A DNA stretch of 64,000 nt from Bacteroides ihuae. GTDB lineage: Bacteria; Bacteroidota; Bacteroidia; Bacteroidales; Bacteroidaceae. A model generated the notes under the pieces. It worked only from the letters and a program-made list of their open reading frames with translations. It did not search any database and had not been told where the DNA came from. Where the stretch lies: the NCBI RefSeq assembly GCF_900104585.1, contig NZ_FNVX01000005.1, positions 62,001 through 126,000 of the forward strand, in the 5' to 3' direction. Of the stretch, positions 9,628 to 17,985 are shown in pieces; the first letter of the stretch is position 1; every line of letters begins with the position of its first letter. The translations under genes and the position numbers were made by a program.

Positions 9628-11035
9628 TATTGCTGTCCGGTAAAAATTGAAAAGCATAAAATATCTGTCCGAATTGCCTATAAAAAGGCAGTTCGGCTTT
9701 TTCCTTCAAAAAGCAAGCCCTCTTAATCAAAGAGTGTTGGTTCTGGAGGTGATAAACTGGACTGGTTAATGATTCTCAACCATGCTTTTTCCGGATTTTC
9801 GCAGAACATATAGAGGTCAATGTAGTACATGAGTGTCTGCCTTATGATTGTTACAAGATTTGAGAAGCTCCATTTCCGTTTAATTCGTTTTCTTATGACA
9901 GATAATAGTAAGTTTGCAATAAGTGTTACCCATATCTGTGTTTTGATTGCGTTTACGCTCTCTCCAAAGAAGTATCTGAGTGGAAAATTCTGCTTCAACT
10001 GCTTGAACAGGCTCTCTATCTGCCAGCGCCGTAAATAAATGGCAATAATTTCTTCCGGTTCCAACTCAAAGTTATTGGTCAGAAGAACGCTTGAGTACTT
10101 CTTCTTTTCCTCCCAATACTCTATCCGACGTGAAACATGTGTTATATCGTCCTTTTTAAGCTCTATCATATGATCGCTTAGTACAACCAGCCCATCTTTA
10201 TTCACAAGAAAATGGCCGTTAAGAGGGGTGTAGCGTAGGCTTTTCTTCATTTTGGTTACATAAAAGACTCCGTTGTCTGTTAATTCTTGAAAGACCTTAT
10301 AGTCTATATATGCCCTATCCATGGCTATGAATGCCCCATTTGTCAGTTTTAGTTTAGTAAGCATAACATGATCGTGAGTTGCTGCCGATGTGAAATGAAT
10401 GTTATAAGGTACTCCTTCCTCGGCTTTGAGCACAGTGTGAACCTTTATGCCTCCTTTCTTCTTTCCATGCTTGGGATTGCGGCCTACACCTTTCAAAACG
10501 TTTGAAAACAGTGTTATTGTAGTAGAATCCATGATGTGCAGCAAGCGCTCCCAAGCCTTGTCCGTTCGGCTGTCCGCTAAATCATTTTTGTATTTCCGGT
10601 ATAGGGAGAAATATATCTGCTCAAAGAACTCATTACTGCGCCTATTGTTGGCTTCTGCCAAAGTGCTGCGTTTTACCATGTAATCTATGCCTAGGTGATT
10701 GATCTTATTTGCCTCAGAGAGCATTCCTATTACGATTTCACGTAGAGAATCATAGCGCATCAGCACGGCGTAGAGCATTATTACAAAGTGAGAGTAGCCG
10801 TCTAGCTTCTTCACATAGCGCTCATGCAAACCTTTTCGGCTTATTCTTGCAATTTCTTGGCTATCGATCAATTTTAATAGCTGCGCATAAAGCGGCTGTC
10901 CGGTAAAATATGTATTTTTGCCCATAGATTTTCCTTTTAGGTGTGGTAACTGCAAAGGAAAGAAAAAGGGCTGGATTCCAAGAGAGGAAAACAGCCCTAA
11001 TTTTTTGGTCCACTAATTTTTACCGGACAGCAATA
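9628..11035 (-). mobile_element. Complete IS4-family insertion sequence, 1408 bp
   Basis: The ends are perfect 21-bp inverted repeats at 9628-9648 and 11015-11035, reading inward from TATTGCTGTCCGGTAAAA. A 9-bp direct duplication, GATAAGAAT, flanks the element. It encloses one full-length transposase on the minus strand. Perfect ends and perfect duplication indicate a recent, probably still mobile copy. Confidence 0.92.
9723..10955 (-). CDS. IS4-family DDE transposase
   Basis: 410 aa, full length. Residues about 10-80 match the DUF4372 N-terminal domain common in Bacteroides IS4 transposases. The DDE core has Asp143 (IMDSTT), Asp213 (AMDRAY) and Glu314 inside the IS4 signature YLRRWQIESLFKQLK, which fits Y-x2-R-x3-E-x6-K exactly (Tyr307, Arg310, Glu314, Lys321). 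It catalyses cut-and-paste transposition of the surrounding element. MGKNTYF, 10 residues in, is an alternative start. No frameshift or internal stop is present, so the enzyme is probably active. Confidence 0.95.
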   Translation of the reverse strand: MQLPHLKGKSMGKNTYFTGQPLYAQLLKLIDSQEIARISRKGLHERYVKKLDGYSHFVIMLYAVLMRYDSLREIVIGMLSEANKINHLGIDYMVKRSTLAEANNRRSNEFFEQIYFSLYRKYKNDLADSRTDKAWERLLHIMDSTTITLFSNVLKGVGRNPKHGKKKGGIKVHTVLKAEEGVPYNIHFTSAATHDHVMLTKLKLTNGAFIAMDRAYIDYKVFQELTDNGVFYVTKMKKSLRYTPLNGHFLVNKDGLVVLSDHMIELKKDDITHVSRRIEYWEEKKKYSSVLLTNNFELEPEEIIAIYLRRWQIESLFKQLKQNFPLRYFFGESVNAIKTQIWVTLIANLLLSVIRKRIKRKWSFSNLVTIIRQTLMYYIDLYMFCENPEKAWLRIINQSSLSPPEPTLFD

Positions 11036-11044
11036 GATAAGAAT
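11036..11044. repeat. Right target-site duplication of the insertion sequence
   Basis: GATAAGAAT follows the right inverted repeat directly and matches 9619-9627. Confidence 0.85.
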
Positions 11045-11295
11045 ATATCTTAAACAAACAAATCAGCTTCATCATTTAGATGTATGCTTTTTATGTGGAT
11101 AGTTTGTTATTTTATATGCATCTGTCTTGTCTCAAATAGAACTATCCTTATTCGTTTTTTATATTACTCTGATACCTAACTTATAATTTGTTAAGTCGAG
11201 ATATTCAATGTGTTGATGTAACTGATTGTGGTTGGAGGAGTTATGTAGAAGATACAAAATGGGGTGAGATATCATTTTTGGAGGGGGCAATAATG

Positions 11296-11345
11296 AACAA
11301 AAAAGCAGTAGATTCAGATTTATCTGAATCTACTGCTTTTTTGTT
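11296..11345. terminator. Strong intrinsic terminator downstream of the C1-like peptidase gene
   Basis: A perfect 24-bp stem with a 2-nt loop is centred on 11320; the inner arm is GCAGTAGATTCAGAT. Oligo-A and oligo-T tracts close it, so it can act in both directions. It occupies most of the useful part of the 329-bp gap 11036-11364; nothing else was seen there. Confidence 0.9.
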
Positions 11346-11364
11346 TTAAGAAGATTAGAAACGA

Positions 11365-12546
11365 TTACTTAATCCCTAGTTTCTTAGCTATTTCTTTGGG
11401 CAGTGCATCTTTGTGAACTAAGATATTCATGGTTTTGTACTTCACAAAAGCTTTTGAAGCATACCATGTTCCCTTATACTTATTTTTGGTTCCCCAAGAG
11501 TTCTTCACCATATAGTATTCTTTTCCTGTTTGATCTTTGGCTATACCGTAAATCAACATTCCATGATCATCAGTGGTTTCCCAATTGTCAAAGCCTACCT
11601 GACGCATCTCTTGTGTGATCTCTTTTTCAATGCTTGGCTTTAAGGCTAGTTCCTTTTGCTTATCAGCTAAAGGTAATCCTGTCCAACGAGCCATGTCTGA
11701 ACCAGAGAGATCGGCGCGATTTACATCAGGAACAACAGCGATGCCATTGCGTGTAAATCCTGACTCACTAACATCACTACCCCATGCAACGGTAAAACCT
11801 TTATTAATAGCATTATCTATTACAGCCATAAATTCATCTATTGGCAGATTCCATGATTCTCCATTGCGCCAATTATCTTGAATCTCAAGAGCAAATTTTT
11901 TATAGAATGGATGATGAATATAAGAGGTTATTGACACATAGTCATCTGTATTCAACTCTAATGATTGTTCAAACGTCAGTGGAGTGTATTCTTTACCTTT
12001 ATAAGTAAACTTCTCGGGGCATTGGCCTAAATAAGTATCATAAATGGCATTTATTCCGTTTTCCCATACAGGGGTTAGCTTAGTTAGCTTGCCTTTGGCA
12101 ATGGCATTCATATAACCTTCTGCTACAGCATCCAATTCGTTATGTACAGGCAATGTATCACCATACATAATTCCGTTCATTACTGTTTGTGGCACTAACC
12201 CGTAGTTTTTCATACAATAAACCACATCGTAGAAGCTGCCTCCTGGAGAGAACGAACTATCTCCATGCAGGCGTACATAGTGTTCGGCACGATCAGTCAT
12301 AGTGCGGTGTACAACATACATTTCAGAGAAATCATATTCACCTTTTCCTAAGCGTAGCAATTCTGATTCAAAAAAGCCAAGACTTGAGAAACTCCAACAC
12401 GTACTAGAGCGATTCTGGTTTTTAATGGAAGTAATGGGGTTCTCCTTTACGGTAGTGAAAACAAAGCCTTCTTCCTTTTTGCTATCTTGAGCTAAAAGGT
12501 TGAGGCTTAACAACCCTAAAGTTGCAATAAGTACTATCTTCTTCAT
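11365..12546 (-). CDS. Secreted C1B-like cysteine peptidase (aminopeptidase C / bleomycin hydrolase-like)
   Basis: 393 aa with a signal peptide ending near LLAQ (residue 20), so it acts outside the cytoplasm, unlike classical PepC. The papain-like triad is visible: Cys50 in SSTCWSFSS, His328 in TDDHGMLIYG and Asn349 in VKNSWGT. The family hydrolyses peptides, often as aminopeptidases. Bacteroides genomes commonly carry such secreted forms, and a role in scavenging peptides is inferred. It is a single transcription unit with a -7 element at 12577-12584 and a strong terminator after the stop. Confidence 0.88.
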   Translation of the reverse strand: MKKIVLIATLGLLSLNLLAQDSKKEEGFVFTTVKENPITSIKNQNRSSTCWSFSSLGFFESELLRLGKGEYDFSEMYVVHRTMTDRAEHYVRLHGDSSFSPGGSFYDVVYCMKNYGLVPQTVMNGIMYGDTLPVHNELDAVAEGYMNAIAKGKLTKLTPVWENGINAIYDTYLGQCPEKFTYKGKEYTPLTFEQSLELNTDDYVSITSYIHHPFYKKFALEIQDNWRNGESWNLPIDEFMAVIDNAINKGFTVAWGSDVSESGFTRNGIAVVPDVNRADLSGSDMARWTGLPLADKQKELALKPSIEKEITQEMRQVGFDNWETTDDHGMLIYGIAKDQTGKEYYMVKNSWGTKNKYKGTWYASKAFVKYKTMNILVHKDALPKEIAKKLGIK

Positions 12547-12576
12547 TCTAATGTATATATATGTTTATTTATGCGG

Positions 12577-12584
12577 CAAAGATA
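12577..12584 (-). promoter_or_regulatory. Bacteroides -7 promoter element for the C1-like peptidase gene
   Basis: CAAAGATA on the plus strand reads TATCTTTG on the minus strand, matching TAnnTTTG, 31 nt upstream of the start codon. Confidence 0.6.
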
Positions 12585-12642
12585 CATTAATTATCTTTTC
12601 TGAGTCGCATTTTAGCATAAAAAGGATGAAAAGAGAATATGG

Positions 12643-13842
12643 TTATTTTAATTTTCCCCTATAAGTGCGTTCGCTAAAAGAAAGATTAAAGTAGAGTGCT
12701 ACACTTTGTTCGTGTGGCATTCCTTTAACTACTTTTGTTTGATCGCCATATTTTACTCCTAAAGATAGTATATTTTTGTTTCGAAGAGTGAGTCCTAATC
12801 CAGTACTAACAAAGTAATTAGTTACTTTATTGCTTTTAATTATTAGGTATGAATTGCCAATGCCTCCACCAAGCATAAATCTAACAGGATTTTTATAAGG
12901 ACTACCTAATATATATGACAATCCAGCTTTTACGCTTTGTTGATTTGCAAAGCTGACGATGGCTCTAGAAGATTTCATTTTACTCCATTCTGTATATTTA
13001 TAATCAGCAGAAAAAGTCCACTTTAAAGAGTTGTAAGCTAAACCTAGACCGAAGAATTGTGGCATATACTGTTTAACTGTATGCTCAGACTCGTCTATGC
13101 TTTCGCCTCCAGTACTACTACTGACAGCTAGACTATTGTCTTGTGTTAAGGGTTGAGAATAGCCATAAGTAGCTCCTATAACTATGTCTTTATTTTTTTC
13201 TATAGGTAGCTTATACTGTAAACCCAAGTCGGCATAAAAAGTATTCTTATAGGAGGTACTTGTTTGACTTGCAGTACCATTGGTTTCTGTTTCAGTGATA
13301 GTACCTGTAATATAAGATAAGTTGACTCCTAGTGAGAAGCGTTTACCGATTAAGAATGCATTGCTTAAATTGATTCTTGAAAGCCCACCCTCGCCCTCAA
13401 AATATGAGGAAATGGTAGCAGTGGTTCCTACTACTTGCTGATCGAGTGAAATACCGTATCCGACACTACTTACCGGTGAAATGGAAACCGCAGTGTACCA
13501 TCGTGGGAGCATCCGGAATCCTACTCCTAAATTATTTATATTACCAACCTTTGATCTATTTGTACTTGCTGATTGATGATATCGTTTATATGCGCCCATC
13601 ACGCCTACTTCTATGGTGAACTTTAGACTATCTAGTTCTGTCAGTGCAGCAGGATTAGTCGCATTCAAAAAACTATTTCCTCGCAGTGCTATGCCAACGC
13701 CTCCCATTCCCGAAAATTGTCCACCATCTCCTGTCGATATTTCGCCGATGCCAAACATTGAAGTCGGTGAGTTAGTAGTATTTTGTGCAGTTATTGAACT
13801 CAAAGCACAGATGGCAAATATAGTAAATAGTATTTTTCTCAT
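12643..13842 (-). CDS. Outer-membrane beta-barrel protein, FadL/OMPP1-like
   Basis: 399 aa with a signal peptide (cleavage near SITAQ, residue 20). The mature start SMFGIGEISTGDGGQFSGMGG and the NPAALTELD stretch (about 60-70) resemble FadL/TodX-type barrels, which carry hydrophobic substrates across the outer membrane. The rest is alternating-hydrophobicity beta strands with small-residue turns. Its ATG overlaps the stop of the upstream DUF4270 gene (ATGA), implying coupled translation and a shared function. Substrate is unknown; a structural or assembly role beside the lipoprotein is also possible. Confidence 0.65.
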   Translation of the reverse strand: MRKILFTIFAICALSSITAQNTTNSPTSMFGIGEISTGDGGQFSGMGGVGIALRGNSFLNATNPAALTELDSLKFTIEVGVMGAYKRYHQSASTNRSKVGNINNLGVGFRMLPRWYTAVSISPVSSVGYGISLDQQVVGTTATISSYFEGEGGLSRINLSNAFLIGKRFSLGVNLSYITGTITETETNGTASQTSTSYKNTFYADLGLQYKLPIEKNKDIVIGATYGYSQPLTQDNSLAVSSSTGGESIDESEHTVKQYMPQFFGLGLAYNSLKWTFSADYKYTEWSKMKSSRAIVSFANQQSVKAGLSYILGSPYKNPVRFMLGGGIGNSYLIIKSNKVTNYFVSTGLGLTLRNKNILSLGVKYGDQTKVVKGMPHEQSVALYFNLSFSERTYRGKLK

Positions 13843-15164
13843 TGTTCGTTATGTGTTTTGTATATCACTGCCAACTTTACTCTGCTAGTTTTGTGGTCGG
13901 CATCTCCAAATGTAACTCCATTTAATGTCGTAAGGAATGAACTGTTAGGGAGCATCAACATCAGTTTTTGTCTGTTGTCCCCAATAGTGCCTAGATTAGT
14001 TTGCATGAATGAAGTAAGATCAAAAGTATAGTAAGTGCCATTGTAACTTGCCTTGTTTATAACTAAACTTCCATCCTGTACATTTGTCCCATAAGAGTCA
14101 GTAATACTAGATTGAGTTAGGTTCTTACTATTAGCAGTATACATGGTTAGTGCGGTCGGCAATGGCATTGTTGTTCCATAAGTGCCTTGAACCGGATATA
14201 AATATAGAACAGCGCTTTCAATGGTGACCATATCTCCTTGTGACCGTAGATTATTTAAATACGGGAATTCTATTTTTGTGTATGTACCTGTCATTCCTTG
14301 TATGAAGGCCTGATTGTCACTTTTGGTGGAAGATAATGCGTTTGAGGTACCTGCTTTTAAATTTTTTAGAGGGGAATCACTTCGGTCGTGAACGATACGG
14401 CCGAAAGAAAGAGTGGAACTTGGTGTAAATGTTGTTGTTAAGTCAACAGGAGATGATTCCATTCTGCGATAATATAGGGTTATGCAAAGGCTCGAACTGT
14501 TAACGGCAAAGCCACTGATACAATTATCGTTACTATCTGGAACAAAAACAATTCCTTTGAGATAATTTCTAAAATATTCTTGAGAGCTTACCGATATTGA
14601 TCTATTTTTCATTAGAGTGAATAGCTCTTCTCCAAATGCATCTGGCAAACGTACTTCCAACTCCTTCTTCCTTTTGGGTTCGTTCTTGAATGTTAAGGTA
14701 GCAAATGATTCTGAATCATAAGGGACGGTTGAGTGATTATATAGATATCCCTCATCATCAAAACTTATATTCTTCTTTAGGCGATGCATATAAATATGTT
14801 GAGGCGTACTCAATGTATCTCCTACATAATCTCCTGTCGGTTTAAGTGTAATAGTAATGGAATCAAACCGATAAGTAGTTCCTTGACTAAAACTATTTGA
14901 TGCTACATTATATTCTGCATAAAATGAGGACTTTATATCTCCCCAGAGTGAATTGTTATAATGTCCTAACTGACAAAGTGTATCGCTGGAGGTGGCGACA
15001 GAGTCAGCTAAAATAGTGCTTAATTCTACTGTGCAAGTATCTGTTTGCACATTATTAAAAGAGCTTGTAAGCCACTTACTTCCTGCACTGTTTACTTCGT
15101 CTCTGCAGGAGGTAATAAGCAAGACAAATAAAAAAGATGAAAAGATCCAAATTTTGGGATTCAT
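13839..15164 (-). CDS. DUF4270 family lipoprotein
   Basis: 441 aa. The N-terminus ends in LLITSC, a lipobox with Cys at about residue 20, so the protein should be anchored to the outer membrane. The mature part has the features of the Bacteroidetes family DUF4270: an early TVELSTILADSVATSSD segment, a long beta-rich middle, and a C-terminal region with FMQTNLGTIGDNRQKLMLML. No enzymatic motif is visible. It is translationally coupled to the FadL-like barrel gene and faces away from the Kelch/DUF4907 pair across a 215-bp shared promoter region. Function is unknown. Confidence 0.75.
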   Translation of the reverse strand: MNPKIWIFSSFLFVLLITSCRDEVNSAGSKWLTSSFNNVQTDTCTVELSTILADSVATSSDTLCQLGHYNNSLWGDIKSSFYAEYNVASNSFSQGTTYRFDSITITLKPTGDYVGDTLSTPQHIYMHRLKKNISFDDEGYLYNHSTVPYDSESFATLTFKNEPKRKKELEVRLPDAFGEELFTLMKNRSISVSSQEYFRNYLKGIVFVPDSNDNCISGFAVNSSSLCITLYYRRMESSPVDLTTTFTPSSTLSFGRIVHDRSDSPLKNLKAGTSNALSSTKSDNQAFIQGMTGTYTKIEFPYLNNLRSQGDMVTIESAVLYLYPVQGTYGTTMPLPTALTMYTANSKNLTQSSITDSYGTNVQDGSLVINKASYNGTYYTFDLTSFMQTNLGTIGDNRQKLMLMLPNSSFLTTLNGVTFGDADHKTSRVKLAVIYKTHNEQ

Positions 15165-15334
15165 TCTACTAATAGTTGAGGTTTACGATTCGGCAAAAGA
15201 AGCTATTTACTCTTCGCAGACCAAAAGTTATCGACGGATTTCCTTTTTTTATCGACTATATTGTGTTTTATAGTGTTTTGTAGATAGAAATAGGCTATTC
15301 GTCGATTCTTTTTTTTAGCTATTGGTTTCCCACC

Positions 15335-15342
15335 TACATTTG
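15335..15342 (+). promoter_or_regulatory. Candidate -7 promoter element for the Kelch lipoprotein gene
   Basis: TACATTTG matches TAnnTTTG 38 nt before the start codon, in the region shared with the divergent DUF4270 gene. No good -33 box is visible. Confidence 0.5.
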
Positions 15343-15379
15343 CGACTCAATAATTAACCATTAAAACCGTATAGAAAAG

Positions 15380-16474
15380 ATGAATGTAACAGTTTGGAAT
15401 TCAACCAAAAAAATGATACTCGCTTTATTTTTGTTGTGCATGATAATGCCTTTTTTTAGTTCGTGCACGAGCGATGATGATTACACTGTAGGAGTATGGT
15501 ATAAGCGTGCGGCTCTTGATGGTCCGGTTAGAGGCTATGCGGCAGCATTTACTATTGGACATAAAGGGTATCTTGCTACAGGTTATAATGCGAGTGCGAC
15601 GGAACCTTTTCTAAACGATCTATGGGTATATGATATAGATGGTAATTATTGGACACAATTAGCTGACATGCCGACAGCAGCTAGTTACCGTAATAAAGCT
15701 GTAGGCTTTACTGTTGGGGAGAAAGGATACATTACAACTGGAATTGGTGACGATAATGTTTGTATGAAAGATACGTGGGAGTATAACCCTTCTACTGATG
15801 CGTGGACGCAGCAAGATGATTTTGCTGGTGGTCTTCGTTATGGTGCACTTGCTTTTAACATAGGTAATTATGCTTATGTTGGAACTGGATTTGATACTTC
15901 AAATTATAAAAAAGATTTTTATAGATTTGATCCAACTGCGGCTAATGGATCTCAGTGGACAGTTGTTACCGGCTTATCCGTAGATAAAAGAATGTTTGGT
16001 ACGGCCTTTGTCATTGATAATGTAGCCTATATTGTTGGTGGTGTAGCTAATAGTGTATGCCCAACAGACTTTTGGAGCTATAATCCATCAACTGGTGTCA
16101 CTACAGAGTTGAGAGATATTGCTGATGTAAATTCTGATGAAGACTATGATGACGATTATGATAACATAGCTCGTTCTGGCGCAGTTAGTTTCGTTATAGA
16201 TGGGAAAGGGTACTTTGTTACGGGTGATCGTAATAGTAGCTTAAAATCAGATTATTGGATTTATGATCCTGCTACAGATTTATGGTCAGGAGATAGCGAT
16301 GATGATTATACTCCTTTTGCTCTATTAAATTCAGGCAATCAAGGTTCTTCACGCACGAGTGCTGTAAGCTTTTCCACTGGAAAGAGAGGTTTTGTAGTGA
16401 CTGGAGCCGCTGGTAGTAGTAGCTATCTTGATGACATGTATGAATTATCTCCTTATGAAAATCGTGACGAATAA
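15380..16474 (+). CDS. Kelch-repeat lipoprotein, probably surface exposed
   Basis: 364 aa. A signal peptide ends in FFSSC (lipid-carrying Cys at about residue 29), followed by TSDDD. This acidic stretch resembles the Bacteroidetes lipoprotein export signal, so surface exposure is likely. The mature part is a run of Kelch repeats of about 50 residues, each with a GYL/GYI-type hydrophobic strand, a Gly pair and a YDP/YNP plus W motif (LWVYDIDGNYWTQL, TWEYNPSTDAWTQ, FWSYNPSTG, YWIYDPATDLWSG). It should fold as a beta-propeller of about six blades, a common scaffold for protein or glycan binding. The next gene starts inside its 3' end, so the two are coupled. Confidence 0.8.
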   Translation: MNVTVWNSTKKMILALFLLCMIMPFFSSCTSDDDYTVGVWYKRAALDGPVRGYAAAFTIGHKGYLATGYNASATEPFLNDLWVYDIDGNYWTQLADMPTAASYRNKAVGFTVGEKGYITTGIGDDNVCMKDTWEYNPSTDAWTQQDDFAGGLRYGALAFNIGNYAYVGTGFDTSNYKKDFYRFDPTAANGSQWTVVTGLSVDKRMFGTAFVIDNVAYIVGGVANSVCPTDFWSYNPSTGVTTELRDIADVNSDEDYDDDYDNIARSGAVSFVIDGKGYFVTGDRNSSLKSDYWIYDPATDLWSGDSDDDYTPFALLNSGNQGSSRTSAVSFSTGKRGFVVTGAAGSSSYLDDMYELSPYENRDE

Positions 16475-16796
16475 GAAAATTTATATTCCTCTGTTATTGC
16501 TTGTAGCAGTTGTTTCCGTAGTACTTTTTTATTATAAGCATCAAGATAAACATGCTTATCAGATTGAAGTGGTGAAGGTAGAACCAAATGGATACGGATA
16601 TAAAATATTGAAAGGAAAGCAGACTGTTGTTTATCAACCTTTTGTGCCTGCCTTAGGAAATAAACAGACCTTCTTATCTGAAGAAGATGCTGCTAAGGTT
16701 GCCCAACTGGTCAGAGATCATTTTGAAGCTGGAGAAAATCCTTCTATATCAAAAGATGATATTCACAGACTGCAATTATCAGGTTATAAAGAATAG
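16455..16796 (+). CDS. DUF4907 family small membrane-anchored protein
   Basis: The preferred start is the ATG at 16455 (MKIVTNKK), which gives 113 aa; upstream in-frame ATGs lie deeper inside the Kelch gene. One membrane segment or uncleaved signal (about 9-27) precedes a small soluble domain with GYGYKILKGKQTVVYQPFVPA and a C-terminal SEEDAAKVAQLV segment, typical of DUF4907. It overlaps the Kelch gene by 20 nt and is followed by a terminator, so the two form one unit. Function is unknown. The FVPA...F...AxxVA layout suggests a small periplasmic partner protein rather than an enzyme. Confidence 0.7.
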   Translation: MKIVTNKKIYIPLLLLVAVVSVVLFYYKHQDKHAYQIEVVKVEPNGYGYKILKGKQTVVYQPFVPALGNKQTFLSEEDAAKVAQLVRDHFEAGENPSISKDDIHRLQLSGYKE

Positions 16797-16821
16797 ATAA
16801 TAGATTATTTCTAGAATATAA

Positions 16822-16876
16822 GCCACGCATCATCTGTAACTAGTCTCTAGTTTGCAGGGTGCGTGGTTTTCTTTTT
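16822..16876 (+). terminator. Intrinsic terminator after the DUF4907 gene
   Basis: GCCACGCATC pairs with GGTGCGTGG across a loop of about 25 nt and is followed by TTTTCTTTTT. Confidence 0.7.
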
Positions 16877-17038
16877 CTGATAAAAAGAGCTATAACGAAC
16901 AAAAAATTCACTTATTTTGCTCTCTAAATTAATCTGTAATTCTTCTCCTTCGTGCAGAAAGAAAAAAGGAATTATATCACTTATGTTATTATGTTGTTTC
17001 TCTTGGGAGGGTATCATCAGAGACAGAATAGATAAACA

Positions 17039-17896
17039 ATGAACATGAATATTGATAGAACTACCGGACTAGTACTTGAAGGAGGTGGAATGCGTGGTGT
17101 TTTCACTTGTGGAGTGCTGGACCTTTTTATGGATCATAACATCCGCTTCCCTTATACAATTGGAGTTTCTGCCGGGGCATGCAATGGATTGTCATACATG
17201 TCACACCAGCGGGGAAGAGCTAAGTATAGTAATATTGATTTGTTAGATAAGTATAACTATATTGGTCTCAAGCATTTACTTAGAAAACGAAATATCATGG
17301 ACTTCGATTTGTTGTTCACTGAGTTTCCAGAGCACATTCTTCCGTATGACTATGACACTTATTTCTCTTCGCCTGAGCACTATGTGATGGTTACCACCAA
17401 TTGCTTAACGGGTGAAGCCAATTACTTTGAAGAGAAACATGATAAGAAAAGATTAATTGATATAGCCAAGGCTTCGAGTAGCCTACCCTTTGTCTGTCCG
17501 ATCGCATTGGTCGATGATACACCGATGCTAGATGGAGGTGTTGTCGATTCCATTCCTTTACTTCATGCCATCGAAGACGGGTTTACTCAAAATGTGGTGG
17601 TGCTTACTCGTAATCGGGGTTATCGCAAAGAGGTAAAAGATATCAAAGTTCCTTCTTTCTTCTATCATAAATACCCCAAGTTACGTGAAGCATTTAGCCG
17701 TAGGAATGCTGTTTATAATGAACAGTTGGAACTGGTGGAACGAATGGAAGATGAAGGACGGATTACTGTAATACGTCCGTTGAATCCCGTGAATGTGGAT
17801 CGTATTGAACGAAATGTAAAGAAACTTACGGTCTTCTATGAAGAAGGTTATCGTTGCGCAGAAGAAGTTTTAAAAAAGAATATTCCGATCTTGTAA
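17039..17896 (+). CDS. Patatin-like phospholipase
   Basis: 285-aa cytosolic or membrane-associated serine lipase of the patatin/RssA group. The oxyanion-hole loop GGGMRG (15-20), nucleophile elbow GVSAG (Ser44) and catalytic Asp165 in the DGG motif are all present and correctly spaced, so a Ser-Asp dyad is expected. No signal peptide or transmembrane segment is seen. Natural substrates for the bacterial group are mostly unknown, although phospholipids are likely. The gene stands alone and converges on nifJ, with a shared terminator between them. A second in-frame ATG two codons downstream is an equally possible start. Confidence 0.88.
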   Translation: MNMNIDRTTGLVLEGGGMRGVFTCGVLDLFMDHNIRFPYTIGVSAGACNGLSYMSHQRGRAKYSNIDLLDKYNYIGLKHLLRKRNIMDFDLLFTEFPEHILPYDYDTYFSSPEHYVMVTTNCLTGEANYFEEKHDKKRLIDIAKASSSLPFVCPIALVDDTPMLDGGVVDSIPLLHAIEDGFTQNVVVLTRNRGYRKEVKDIKVPSFFYHKYPKLREAFSRRNAVYNEQLELVERMEDEGRITVIRPLNPVNVDRIERNVKKLTVFYEEGYRCAEEVLKKNIPIL

Positions 17897-17932
17897 GAGT
17901 GTTTATTTTTCTCGTTTTATATTCTTTGAATT

Positions 17933-17967
17933 AAAAAAGGGACGTCCATTCGGGCGCCCCTTTTTAT
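17933..17967. terminator. Bidirectional terminator between patatin and nifJ genes
   Basis: AAAAAAGGGACGTCC pairs, with G-T wobbles, to GGGCGCCCCTTTTT around an ATTC loop. Confidence 0.8.
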
Positions 17968-17985
17968 TATATTATAATCGATTGA

